The notes under the pieces were generated by a model, which was not told the origin of the DNA, searched no databases, and saw only the letters and a list, made by a program, of their open reading frames with translations. Position numbers and translations under genes: made by a program. From Cryobacterium sp. SO2 (GTDB lineage Bacteria; Actinomycetota; Actinomycetes; Actinomycetales; Microbacteriaceae): a stretch of DNA of 64,000 nucleotides. Position 1 is the stretch's first letter. Each line of letters begins with the position of its first letter. Of the stretch, positions 8,040 through 16,502 are shown piece by piece. Location: positions 3,658,001 to 3,722,000 of the forward strand of contig NZ_CP117849.1 of the NCBI RefSeq assembly GCF_026151165.2, written 5' to 3'.

Positions 8040-8378
8040 GTGGCAACCAGGGTGTGCGCGGAATCCGAGCTGGAGCTCGGCGAAGCGATCAAGGTGATGG
8101 TCGACGGCGTGGCAGTGGCCCTGGTGAAGGACAGCGCGGGCAACTGCTACGCGCTGGGCGACATGTGCTCACACGCCGACATCTCGCTCTCGGACGGCTT
8201 CGTCGAGGGCGACGACCTCGAGTGCTGGGCACACGGCGGCCGGTTCGAGCTGTCCACCGGACGCGCCCGCACCCTGCCGGCCTCCGAACCGGTGCCGGTC
8301 TACCCCCTCACCATCATCGACGGCGACGTCTACGTAGACGTATCGACGCAAGTAGACGTGTCGTCGTACGTGGCCTAA
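8040..8378 (+). CDS. Rieske-type [2Fe-2S] ferredoxin
   Basis: 112 residues containing one Rieske domain. The cluster ligands are in MCSHADISL (Cys, His) and ECWAHGGRF (Cys, His), separated by 16 residues. The length and lack of an export signal match small cytosolic ferredoxins of the NirD, dioxygenase-component or Suf-associated type. It would pass single electrons to an oxygenase, reductase or the Fe-S machinery; the context (divergent from nirK, convergent with a SufR-like regulator) favours redox or NO-linked metabolism. The GTG start at 8040 has GAGGAG at 8031-8036. It ends just before a strong terminator-like palindrome. Confidence 0.88.
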   Translation: MATRVCAESELELGEAIKVMVDGVAVALVKDSAGNCYALGDMCSHADISLSDGFVEGDDLECWAHGGRFELSTGRARTLPASEPVPVYPLTIIDGDVYVDVSTQVDVSSYVA

Positions 8379-8384
8379 TCCCCC

Positions 8385-8446
8385 CGCGAACTGTGAGTCA
8401 CAGCCCCAGAATTCTGCCAATTCTGGGGCTTTTCTCTCAGCTCGCG
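8385..8446. terminator. Bidirectional terminator within a CGCGA-ended palindrome
   Basis: The core stem is perfect: AGCCCCAGAATT (8402-8413) pairs with AATTCTGGGGCT (8419-8430) over a five-base loop and is followed by TTTT. Outer parts also pair loosely (CGCGAACTGTGAG with CTCAGCTCGCG). It separates the convergent Rieske and regulator genes, and its right end encodes the last residues and stop of the regulator. A relative of the same design is at 60245-60305. Confidence 0.85.
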
Positions 8447-9132
8447 AGGGTGGTGGGCAGATGGACGAGGCAGAGCTGCGGCTGCACGAAGGGCTCGAGG
8501 CGGATGCCCTCACCGTCGCGACCGAGCGAACGCGCGACGCCCTTCATGAGACCCAGGTGCACCGAGCAGACCACATCGGGGTTGGCCCGTGCCTCAGCCC
8601 GGAACGGGCAGGCGGTGAGTGCGATCACGGACTCGTCAGCGCGCAGTTCGGGCTCGAAGCCGATCTCGGTGAGCACCCGCAGCAGCGGGGGCACCAGGTC
8701 GGTGGCGGGCGCGTCGGCGGGAGGCACGTCGGCGGATGTCCCATCCGCCACGGCCGCGTACTGCGCCGACCAGCGTTCGCCGGCCCGCACCGAGCGGGCG
8801 CGGCCACCGTCGGCGTCTTCGCCGATCACCGCGGCGAGGGCCTGGGTCAGCTGTTGTTGGGCGTCTTCGACCGGCACCGGTGCCGCAACCGCGCTGAACA
8901 GCACGTGCGGGCGCCCACGCTGCCCGGCCCTGGCGATCCGGCGCTCGACGAGCCCGGCCGCCTCGAGGTGTTCGAGGTGGAACCGGGCGGTGGTGATGTG
9001 CAGCCCGAGCGCCGCGGCGACGGCGGCCACGTCCAGAGGTGCGACGGACCCGGCGAGCAGGGCCAGGGCTCGGCGGCGCGGCTCACTGGCCAGTGCCGCG
9101 TGCCGGCGGTCGCTCTGATCGGTCGAAACCAT
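8437..9132 (-). CDS. SufR-like winged-helix regulator with cysteine-rich sensor domain
   Basis: 231 residues. Residues 10-80 are an ArsR/DeoR-like winged helix (LGLHITTARFHLEHLEAAGLV with a basic wing). The C-terminal domain has Cys175, Cys189 and Cys221 (spacing 13 and 31), much like the three-cysteine Fe-S site of mycobacterial and streptomycete SufR, plus His192. The protein probably senses iron-sulfur status, oxygen or NO and may control the adjacent nirK/Rieske region. The ATG at 9132 is six bases from a TACTCT -10 (minus strand 9144-9139), suggesting a leaderless mRNA. It follows moaA by 44 bases. Confidence 0.75.
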   Translation of the reverse strand: MVSTDQSDRRHAALASEPRRRALALLAGSVAPLDVAAVAAALGLHITTARFHLEHLEAAGLVERRIARAGQRGRPHVLFSAVAAPVPVEDAQQQLTQALAAVIGEDADGGRARSVRAGERWSAQYAAVADGTSADVPPADAPATDLVPPLLRVLTEIGFEPELRADESVIALTACPFRAEARANPDVVCSVHLGLMKGVARSLGRDGEGIRLEPFVQPQLCLVHLPTTLAS

Positions 9133-9176
9133 GATTTTAGAGTAGCAGCGTGCGGTTTAACCGGGCCGGACAGCGG

Positions 9177-10295
9177 TCATCCGCCGATGTAGGACATCTC
9201 GATCTTCTTGCGGCCGGAGGAGCGCACCGCGCCGGTCTGGGCGCTGCGCAGTTGGGAGGCCCGGTCGGTGCGCTGGCGCCAGATGGCACCCATGGCGGCG
9301 GAGAGCTGCTCGTCGGTGCTGCCGTCGCGCAACAGCGCGCGCAGGTCGTGGCCCTCGCTGGCGAACAGGCAGGTGAACAGCTTGCCGTCGGTGGAGACGC
9401 GGGCGCGGGAGCAGGTGTGGCAGAACGACTGGGTGACGCTGGAGATCAGGCCGATCTCGCCCTCGCCGTCAAGGTACCGCCAGCGCCGGCTGGTCTCGCC
9501 TGTGTAGTTGGGGGCCACTTCTTCCAGCGGCAGTTCGGCGTGGATGCGATCGCGCACCTCGCTGGACGGCAGCACGGCGGCCATGTCCCAGCCGTTGCTC
9601 GTGCCCACGTCCATGAACTCGATGAAGCGCAGGATGTAGGGAGTGCCCTTGAAATGCCGGGCCATGTTGACGATGTCGTGGTCGTTCTGGCCGCGCTTGA
9701 CCACCATGTTGATCTTGATCGGGCCCAGGCCCACGGCGTGGGCGGCGTCGAGGCCGGCCAGGATGCGCGCGACCGGGAAGTTGACGTCGTTCATGGCCCG
9801 GAAAGTGGTGTCGTCGAGGGAGTCGAGCGACACCGTGACGCGCTTGAGGCCGGCGTCCTTGAGCGCCTGGGCCTTCACAGCCAGGGCCGAGCCGTTGGTG
9901 GTGAGGGCGATGTCGACCGGGCGACCGGCCGGGGTACGCAGGGCGGCGAGCATCTCGATGAGCTCCTCGAGGCCCTTGCGCAGCAGCGGTTCGCCGCCGG
10001 TGAGCCGGATCTTCTCCACCCCGTGCGCCACCGAAATGCGGGCTAGCCTGGTCATCTCCTCGAAGGAAAGCATGTCGTCGCGGGGCATGAAGGCGAAGTC
10101 CTTGCCGAAGACCTCCTTGGGCATGCAGTACACGCAGCGAAAGTTGCACCGGTCGGTGACCGACAGTCGCAGGTCGTGCAACGGCCGGTTGAGGGTGTCG
10201 ACGAGGGGCGGCGCATCCGTGGCCGGAACAGGCCGGCTGACCGCGGCCGGCTCGGAGTGCGCGGCGACGTGCGCGGAGAAGGGTGCGCCGGACAT
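9177..10295 (-). CDS. moaA: GTP 3',8-cyclase (MoaA), molybdenum cofactor synthesis
   Basis: 372 residues. The radical-SAM cluster site is CNFRCVYC (Cys50, Cys54, Cys57), then the SAM-binding LTGGEPLLRKG. The second 4Fe-4S site near the C terminus is CHTCSRAR plus FTCLF, and the chain ends with the required GG. MoaA starts molybdopterin synthesis by rearranging GTP with MoaC. No other mo- genes are in the window. The proximity to nitrite reductase suggests it feeds a nitrate reductase elsewhere. The start is supported by a TAGGGT -10 (10307-10302) exactly six bases before the ATG, so leaderless. The N-terminal 35 residues are extra compared with typical MoaA. Confidence 0.95.
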   Translation of the reverse strand: MSGAPFSAHVAAHSEPAAVSRPVPATDAPPLVDTLNRPLHDLRLSVTDRCNFRCVYCMPKEVFGKDFAFMPRDDMLSFEEMTRLARISVAHGVEKIRLTGGEPLLRKGLEELIEMLAALRTPAGRPVDIALTTNGSALAVKAQALKDAGLKRVTVSLDSLDDTTFRAMNDVNFPVARILAGLDAAHAVGLGPIKINMVVKRGQNDHDIVNMARHFKGTPYILRFIEFMDVGTSNGWDMAAVLPSSEVRDRIHAELPLEEVAPNYTGETSRRWRYLDGEGEIGLISSVTQSFCHTCSRARVSTDGKLFTCLFASEGHDLRALLRDGSTDEQLSAAMGAIWRQRTDRASQLRSAQTGAVRSSGRKKIEMSYIGG

Positions 10296-10419
10296 ACACC
10301 GACCCTAACCCCGAACGGCTGCGGCTTGCCTCACGATGCCCGAATAAAGGCGTCCGAAAAGTTCTCCACAGGCTGAGTATTCCTCACACAAACCTTCGCA
10401 ATCGGGCTACATTCGTGGC

Positions 10420-11847
10420 ATGACAATCCAGTCGAGCATCGCAGACACGTTCGCCGCTTCCGGCGACGATGCGCTGCTGGGTGCCGCGGGCGAGGTGGCC
10501 CGGTTGGGCTCGTGCAGCGCCGACTACGACCGCTTGTCGGATGCTGCGGCGCTGGCCGGTCAGCGGATTTTGGCGCAGGCGCAGCATGAGTTGGATACCC
10601 GTAAGGCATGGATGGCGAAGACTCTCGCGCAGCGCTCCCGGTGGGAGTTGGGCCAGGACGGGCTCGCTCAGCAGCAGGGTTTCCGCTCGCCTGAGGACCT
10701 GATCCAGAAGTTGACCGGCAGTACCCGGGTCGAGTCCCGCAAGCTCGTGGGCGTGGGCCGGATGCTCGCCGAAACCGAGGAAGCCGATGCCCGGCAGGCC
10801 GACGCCGGGGACACCCTCGACCTGGTCGCTCCCCTGCTTCCGCCGGCGCCGTGGCACGCGCCGATCTCCCGGGCCGTGAACGACGGCACCCTCTCGATCG
10901 ATGCCGCCCACGCCCTCCGCACCGGCCTGGGCGACATCGACACCGTCGTCACCGGCCCGGTCCTCGCGACCGCGGTAGCCGACCTGCTCGCCGAAGCCCC
11001 ATCACTGAACGCCGACCAACTCCTCAAACGAGCCCGACAGACACGCGACAGCCTCGACGAGGCCGGCATCCGGGTGCGCGAACAGAAAGCCTGGGACGAC
11101 CGCTACCTGCACATCTGGATCCTCGACACCGGCCAGGTCCGCATCGACGGCCTCTTCCCCCCGGAACAGGGCGAATTCATCAAAGCCACCTTCGACAGCC
11201 TCACCAGCCCCCGCCGCGGCGGCGTGCGCTTCGTCGACACCGACCGCGCAGCCTGGGCCACACGAGTCCAGAACGACCCGCGCACCACCACCCAGATCAC
11301 CTGCGACGGCTTCGTCGACCTCCTCACCGCCGGCACCACCGTCAACCCGAACGAAATGCTCGGCGGTCGCCGCCCCGCAGTGCAAATCCTCACCACCCAC
11401 ACCCCGGCCGGCCACGGTTACATCGAGGGCAACAACGCGCCCGTCTCCCCCGAAACCATCGAACGCCACATCTGCGACTCCGGCACCATCGACCTCACCT
11501 TCGACCAACTCGGCCGGCCCCTGAACGTCGGTCACGAACAACGCCTCTTCAACCGAGCCCAACGCCGCGCCCTCGCCGCCCGCGACGGCGGCTGCCGATG
11601 GCCCGGCTGCGACCGCCCACCCGCCTTCACCGAAGCCCACCACATCGAACACTGGCAGAGAGACAACGGCAGAACCGACATCGACCAGGGCATCCTGCTC
11701 TGCCGCGCACACCACCTGCTACTCCACAACCAGCACTGGCAAATCTTCGAGAACACCGGCCACTACTGGCTGCGACCACCCACCACTATCGACCCCGGCC
11801 AGAAGCTCATCGAGATGCCCAGCCACACCCAGCCACGACTCACCTAA
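10420..11847 (+). CDS. DUF222 / HNH endonuclease-domain protein
   Basis: 475 residues. DUF222 covers about residues 20-330; the C-terminal HNH region contains CRWPGCDRPPAFTEAHHIEHW and, later, ILLCRAHHLLLH, giving the zinc-binding cysteines and HH metal motif. Such proteins occur in many copies in Microbacteriaceae and other actinobacteria; activity and role are mostly untested and they have been considered possible mobile or homing nucleases. A TACATT -10 lies six bases before the ATG, so a leaderless mRNA is likely. Third-position GC rises sharply after about 10850, unlike the first 400 bases, hinting at a mosaic origin. A tandem repeat begins eight bases after its stop. Confidence 0.88.
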   Translation: MTIQSSIADTFAASGDDALLGAAGEVARLGSCSADYDRLSDAAALAGQRILAQAQHELDTRKAWMAKTLAQRSRWELGQDGLAQQQGFRSPEDLIQKLTGSTRVESRKLVGVGRMLAETEEADARQADAGDTLDLVAPLLPPAPWHAPISRAVNDGTLSIDAAHALRTGLGDIDTVVTGPVLATAVADLLAEAPSLNADQLLKRARQTRDSLDEAGIRVREQKAWDDRYLHIWILDTGQVRIDGLFPPEQGEFIKATFDSLTSPRRGGVRFVDTDRAAWATRVQNDPRTTTQITCDGFVDLLTAGTTVNPNEMLGGRRPAVQILTTHTPAGHGYIEGNNAPVSPETIERHICDSGTIDLTFDQLGRPLNVGHEQRLFNRAQRRALAARDGGCRWPGCDRPPAFTEAHHIEHWQRDNGRTDIDQGILLCRAHHLLLHNQHWQIFENTGHYWLRPPTTIDPGQKLIEMPSHTQPRLT

Positions 11848-11855
11848 ACCCCAGC

Positions 11856-12182
11856 CGCTGATCGAGCTTGTCGAGATCCACCGAAATGGTGCACGTTCGC
11901 GAGCAAGGTCGCCGGGTCTCGACAAGCTCGACCAACGAGCGGGAACCTCCCGAAGGCACCTCACGAGGTCTCGACAAGCTCGACCAACGTCGGGGGTCGC
12001 CACCATCCGCTGATCGAGCTTGTCGAGATCCCGCTAGATGGGGCACGTTCGCGAGCAAGGTCGCCGGGTCTCGACAAGCTCGACCAACGAGCGGGGTACC
12101 TTCCGCAGGCACCTCACGAGGTCTCGACAAGCTCGACCAACGTCGGGGTCGCCACCATCCGCTGATCGAGCTTGTCGAGATC
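11856..12182. repeat. 152-bp tandem repeat (2.15 copies) built from GAGCTTGTCGAGA arms
   Basis: This fills the 390-base gap before the next gene. Units start at 11856, 12008 and 12160 (period exactly 152; the third copy is only the 23-base head). Each unit has one forward arm (CGCTGATCGAGCTTGTCGAG) and two inverted arms (GTCTCGACAAGCTCGACCAA at 11916, 11967, 12068 and 12121), so many alternative hairpins are possible. The two full units differ at scattered positions with compensating one-base indels. No coding signal. Confidence 0.92.
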
Positions 12183-12238
12183 CCGGGAGGCAGCCGGACG
12201 GGGTGGCCGGCGGGTGAGGGGCGCGGTAGGGTCTGCGC

Positions 12239-13219
12239 GTGACCACGGAGGACCACGGCTGCTGCGCACCCACCCACGAGGCGATGACCGGCGCCCGAGC
12301 ATCCGACCTGACGATGGGAAAGGTGGAGCCGGCGGGCCATGCCTCCACCGCCGGGCGCACCGCCAGCCGACACAACCTCGCTCAGGCGGCGGTGCCCGGC
12401 CAGCTGTTCCGCATGGGCGACGCCGACGGCGCGGGCAACCCCGGCGACGGCGAGACGCCCGTGCACGAGGTGTGGGTGGACGCATTCTCGATCGACGCGA
12501 CGACGGTCACAAACACCGCGTTCGCCCGGTTCGTGGCCGACACCGGCTACCGCACCGAATCGGAGCTGTTCGGTTACTCCGCGGTGTTCCACCTGGCGTT
12601 GCAGGCCGACCTCGACGACGTGGTCGGGCAACCGCCGCAGACCCCGTGGTGGCTGGGGGTGCGCGGTGCCGACTGGGCGCATCCAGCCGGCCCGCGGTCG
12701 TCACTCGGCGGCCTGGCCGAGCATCCCGTGGTGCAGGTGAGCTGGAACGACGCGGTGGCCTATTGCGCCTGGGCCGGCCGGAGACTGCCGGCCGAGGCCG
12801 AGTGGGAGTGCGCCGCGCGCGGCGGGCTGGCCGGCCGCCGGTACCCGTGGGGCGACGAGTGGACCGAGGGACAGCGCTGCAACATCTGGCAGGGCCGGTT
12901 TCCCGCGGTGAATACCCTGGCGGATGGCTGGTTGACCACGGCACCGGTGCGCGAGTTCGAGCCGAACGGCTACGGGCTGTGGCAGAGCGTCGGCAACGTC
13001 TGGGAATGGTGCGCGGACTGGTGGGCGGAGGGGTACTACGCGGCGTCCCCGGCCCGGAATCCCGGTGGTCCGGCGACTGGGGAGCAACGATCGATGCGGG
13101 GCGGTTCGTACCTCTGCCACGACTCCTACTGCAACCGGTACCGCAACTCCGCCCGGGCCTCGAACACGGCCGACTCTGCAGCGGCCAACGTCGGTTTTCG
13201 CACCGTCGCGCTGGTCTGA
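12239..13219 (+). CDS. Formylglycine-generating enzyme (sulfatase-modifying factor)
   Basis: 326 residues of the FGE/SUMF1 family. Diagnostic segments: PVVQVSWNDAVAYCAWAG, RLPAEAEWECAARGG, YPWGD, VGNVWEWCADW and MRGGSYLCHDSYCNRYR. Cys293 and Cys298 match the copper(I)-binding active-site cysteines of aerobic FGE. The enzyme oxidises the cysteine in the CxPxR motif of sulfatases to formylglycine; its evident client is the sulfatase 128 bases downstream. The N terminus has a CC pair and a low-complexity stretch before residue 50. GTG start at 12239 with TAGGGT six bases upstream, no ribosome site, so probably leaderless. Confidence 0.95.
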   Translation: MTTEDHGCCAPTHEAMTGARASDLTMGKVEPAGHASTAGRTASRHNLAQAAVPGQLFRMGDADGAGNPGDGETPVHEVWVDAFSIDATTVTNTAFARFVADTGYRTESELFGYSAVFHLALQADLDDVVGQPPQTPWWLGVRGADWAHPAGPRSSLGGLAEHPVVQVSWNDAVAYCAWAGRRLPAEAEWECAARGGLAGRRYPWGDEWTEGQRCNIWQGRFPAVNTLADGWLTTAPVREFEPNGYGLWQSVGNVWEWCADWWAEGYYAASPARNPGGPATGEQRSMRGGSYLCHDSYCNRYRNSARASNTADSAAANVGFRTVALV

Positions 13220-13243
13220 GGACCCGAACGCGGCGCCTCGCCC

Positions 13244-13271
13244 TTGACACCCCAAGGAGGGGTAATACAGT
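13244..13271 (+). promoter_or_regulatory. Sulfatase promoter with GC dyad in the spacer
   Basis: Consensus -35 TTGACA (13244-13249), 16-base spacer, -10 TACAGT (13266-13271). The spacer holds an inverted repeat ACCCC-AAGGA-GGGGT (13249-13263) sitting between the two hexamers, as expected for a repressor or MerR-type site; its CCCC/GGGG form recalls CsoR-type operators such as those at 35946-36012. It gives the sulfatase its own promoter separate from the FGE gene. Confidence 0.6.
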
Positions 13272-13347
13272 CACTCGGGTCAGCGTCCGTTGACCCAGAG
13301 GCTGTTCGTGGACGGCCGGATTCCATCGTCGTGATCGGAGAACCCCA

Positions 13348-15702
13348 ATGCCCGCACCATTCACAGGCACCATCAACGTCGACATTCGCGACTCGGAACC
13401 GGACTGGGCTCCGTTCGAACCGCCCAAGGCCAAGGCCGGGTCGCCCAATGTGGTCTACATCGTGCTCGACGACGTGGGCTTCTCGGCGATGTCCAGCTAC
13501 GGCGGCCCGATCCAGACCCCCAACATCGACAGGGTGGCGGATGCCGGGGTCAAGTACACCCAGTGGCACACGACGGCGCTATGCTCGCCTACCCGCTCCT
13601 GCCTGCTCACCGGGCGCAATCACACCCGCAACAGCATGGCGTGCATCACCGAGGCCGCGATCGGGTTCCCCAACGCGAGCGGCACCATCCCGCCGGAGAA
13701 CGGCATGCTGTCCGAGATCCTCGGCGAGCTGGGCTGGAACACCTACATGGTGGGCAAGTGGCACCTCTGCCCCGACGACGAGATGAACGTGGCCTCCACT
13801 CGGCGCAACTGGCCAACCGGCCGCGGCTTCGAACGCTGGTACGGCTTCCTCGGCGCCGAGACCAACCAGTGGTACCCCGAGCTCGTCTACGACAACCACC
13901 CGGTGGACCAGCCCGCGCTGCCCGAAGACGGCTACCACTTCTCGGTGGACATCACCGACAAAGCCATCGAGTTCATCAAGGACTCGAAGGTGATCGCGCC
14001 GGAGAAGCCGTTCTTCCTGTACTACGCGCCCGGTGCCGCCCACGCCCCGCACCAGGCGCCCCGGGAGTGGGCCGACAAGTACAAGGGTCAGTTCGACATG
14101 GGCTACGAGGCGATCCGCGAGGAGACCCTCGCCCGGCAGAAGAAGATGGGCATCGTGCCGGCCGACACCGAACTGCCGCCGATGAACCCGCTCGGCACTC
14201 CAGACACCCGCTCGGGGCCCGACGGCCAACCCTTCCCGCTGATGGACATGACCCGGCCCTGGGACTCCCTCAACGCCGACGAACAGCGCCTGTTCGCCCG
14301 CATGGCCGAGGTCTACGCCGGGTTCCTCTCGCACGCCGACCACCAGATCGGCCGGCTGCTGGACTACCTCGACGAGCTCGGTGAACGCGAGAACACCATG
14401 GTCATCGTGGTCTCCGACAACGGCGCCAGCGGCGAGGGCGGCCCGAACGGGTCGGTGAACGAGATGAAGTTCGCCAACGGTATCCCCGACGAGATGGCCG
14501 ATAACCTCAAGATGCTCGATCAGCTCGGAGGCACCTCCACCTACAACCACTACCCGAACGGCTGGGCGATGGCATTCAACACCCCGTTCAAGATGTGGAA
14601 GCGCTACGAGTTCAACGGCGGGACCTGTGACCCGTGCATCATGTCGTGGCCGGCCGGGATGCCCGCCCGCGGCGAGCTGCGCGAGCAGTACCACCATGCC
14701 GTGGACATCACGCCGACCATCCTCGACGTGCTCGGCGTGCAACCGCCCGAACGCATCAAGGGACACGTGCAGAGCCGCTTCGACGGGGTGAGCATGCGGT
14801 ACGCCTTCGCGGATGCCGATGCGCCGACCACCCGTCGCACCCAGTTCTACTCGATGCTGGGTTCCCGCGCGGTCTGGCACGACGGCTGGAAGGCCATCAC
14901 GACGCACCCGACCCTGAGCGGCTGGAGCCACTTCAACGACGACGAGTGGGAGCTGTACCACACCGATGTGGACCGCGGTGAGCTGCACAACCTGGCGGCC
15001 GAGTATCCGGAGAAGGTGCGCGAGCTGGAGAACCTGTGGTTCGCCGAGGCCGGCGCGAACCAGGCGTTCCCGCTGGACGACAGGTCGGCGTTCGAGATCT
15101 TCGTCACGCCCCGGCCGGTGCTCTCGCCACCGCGGAACCGCTACGTGTACTACCCGAACACGTCAGAGGTGCCGGAGTCGCAGGCGGTGAACACCCGCAA
15201 CCGGTCGTTCGTGATCGGCGCACTGGTGGACCTGCCCGCCGCCGGCGCCGAGGGGGTGCTCTTCGCGCAGGGCTCCAGGTTCGGCGGCCACGCCCTCTAT
15301 GTGGCGAACAACCGGCTGCACTACGTGAACAACTTCGTCGGACTGTTCGAGCAGAAGATCGACGCGGACAGGGACCTGCCGGTAGGTGAGAATCTGCTCC
15401 TCTCAGCCTCTTTCGAGAAGGACGGCGAGGACCCGCCGCACGTGTCCACGGGCCTGCTCAGCCTCTACTACGGCGACACGAAGGTGGGCGAGGGCCGCAT
15501 CAAGACCCAGCCGGCCAAGTTCTCGATCGCGGGCGAGGGCCTGAGCGTCGGCCGCGACAGCGGTGAAGCGGTGACCGACTACGCCGGCACCGCGCCGTGG
15601 GCGTTCACGGGCGGCACGATCAACCGGGTCGCCGTCGACGTGAGCGGCGAACCGTATGTTGACCTCGAGCGGGAGGCCCAGGCCATGCTGATGCGCGAAT
15701 GA
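13348..15702 (+). CDS. Arylsulfatase family hydrolase (formylglycine type)
   Basis: 784 residues, no signal peptide, so apparently cytosolic. Sulfatase core: metal-binding VYIVLDDVGFSAMSSYGG (Asp41, Asp42), the modification motif CSPTRSCLLTGR with Cys79 as the residue converted to formylglycine, MVGKWHL (about 140), the histidine loop YYAPGAAHAPH and VIVVSDNGASGEGGPNG (metal ligands). The C-terminal part (about 600-780) is beta-rich, perhaps a sugar-binding domain. The large size matches PF00884 arylsulfatases of soil actinobacteria. The ATG has GGAGAA six bases upstream. Works with the adjacent FGE. Substrate unknown. Confidence 0.93.
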   Translation: MPAPFTGTINVDIRDSEPDWAPFEPPKAKAGSPNVVYIVLDDVGFSAMSSYGGPIQTPNIDRVADAGVKYTQWHTTALCSPTRSCLLTGRNHTRNSMACITEAAIGFPNASGTIPPENGMLSEILGELGWNTYMVGKWHLCPDDEMNVASTRRNWPTGRGFERWYGFLGAETNQWYPELVYDNHPVDQPALPEDGYHFSVDITDKAIEFIKDSKVIAPEKPFFLYYAPGAAHAPHQAPREWADKYKGQFDMGYEAIREETLARQKKMGIVPADTELPPMNPLGTPDTRSGPDGQPFPLMDMTRPWDSLNADEQRLFARMAEVYAGFLSHADHQIGRLLDYLDELGERENTMVIVVSDNGASGEGGPNGSVNEMKFANGIPDEMADNLKMLDQLGGTSTYNHYPNGWAMAFNTPFKMWKRYEFNGGTCDPCIMSWPAGMPARGELREQYHHAVDITPTILDVLGVQPPERIKGHVQSRFDGVSMRYAFADADAPTTRRTQFYSMLGSRAVWHDGWKAITTHPTLSGWSHFNDDEWELYHTDVDRGELHNLAAEYPEKVRELENLWFAEAGANQAFPLDDRSAFEIFVTPRPVLSPPRNRYVYYPNTSEVPESQAVNTRNRSFVIGALVDLPAAGAEGVLFAQGSRFGGHALYVANNRLHYVNNFVGLFEQKIDADRDLPVGENLLLSASFEKDGEDPPHVSTGLLSLYYGDTKVGEGRIKTQPAKFSIAGEGLSVGRDSGEAVTDYAGTAPWAFTGGTINRVAVDVSGEPYVDLEREAQAMLMRE

Positions 15703-15872
15703 CCCTCGGTCTGCGCGGGGATTCGTAGCGCGCGAGCAGGGTCGAAAGCCCCTCGGCCCGCTCAGGTGCGGACTGTACGCTGGGCATCCAGCAGCATCAG
15801 TCGTCGGGTGGCTCCCACGATGACGTGGTCGGCGCCCTGCCTGCTGCGATGTCCTGGAAGGACTTGTCACTC

Positions 15873-16502
15873 ATGCCAGATACCCCCGCATCCGCGAACT
15901 CCCCGGCACGCCAGGGGTGGGGGCTGGCACAGCGGTGGGCAGCCCGGCTCATGCCCGGGCGCCCGCCCGCACCTGCGCGCCCCGTGACCGGCCCGCCGGC
16001 GCCCACGCCCACGTCTGCGCCCAAAACCGTGCTCGACTACATCGACGAACGCACCATCGTGCTCGACATCGACGAAACCGACCGGGACGCAGTCATCCGT
16101 CGGCTGGCCGGCCTGATGGCCAGCACTGGGATCGTCGTCGACGAGGATGCCGTGGTGCGAGCGGCCCTGGAACGCGAGTGCACGAGTACAACCGGCATCG
16201 GCGAGGGCATCGCGATCCCGCACGCCCAGTGCGACGGGGCGACGGCACCGGTGCTGGCATTCGCCCGCAGCACGACCGGTGTGGACTGGCACTCGCTCGA
16301 CGACGCTCCGGCCCACCTGATCTTCATGATCGCCGTGCCGGTGGCTGCGGCCGACACCGAGCACCTCAAGGTGCTCGCCCAGCTGAGCCGCAGCTTGATG
16401 AAGCCGTCGTTCCGAGCGTCGATCGAGATGGCCGCCACCCCGGCCGACGTGCTCGCCGCCCTGGCCTCTTCGGTGCGCCCCGCGGTAAGCCCGGATCGCT
16501 AA
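15873..16502 (+). CDS. PTS fructose-type EIIA domain protein
   Basis: 209 residues from ATG 15873 (in-frame starts at 15825 and 15849 are possible but have no ribosome site; AAGGA lies ten bases before 15873). The first 50 residues are Pro/Ala-rich and likely disordered. The rest is an EIIA-Fru domain: acceptor histidine His117 in EGIAIPHAQ, then VLAFARSTTGVDWHSLDDAPAHLI. Such domains accept phosphate from HPr (ptsH at 28155) and pass it to an EIIB or act as regulators. No IIB or IIC partner is adjacent, so a regulatory role or a partner elsewhere is possible. Its stop overlaps that of the convergent epimerase gene. Confidence 0.82.
   Translation: MPDTPASANSPARQGWGLAQRWAARLMPGRPPAPARPVTGPPAPTPTSAPKTVLDYIDERTIVLDIDETDRDAVIRRLAGLMASTGIVVDEDAVVRAALERECTSTTGIGEGIAIPHAQCDGATAPVLAFARSTTGVDWHSLDDAPAHLIFMIAVPVAAADTEHLKVLAQLSRSLMKPSFRASIEMAATPADVLAALASSVRPAVSPDR

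Noticed and set aside
10420..11847. Intein, homing intron or IS element
   Set aside because: No host gene is interrupted, and no terminal inverted repeats or target duplication are visible around the HNH gene.
11856..12182. CRISPR-like array
   Set aside because: Only two units of 152 bases with mixed-orientation arms and similar, not unique, spacers; no cas genes.
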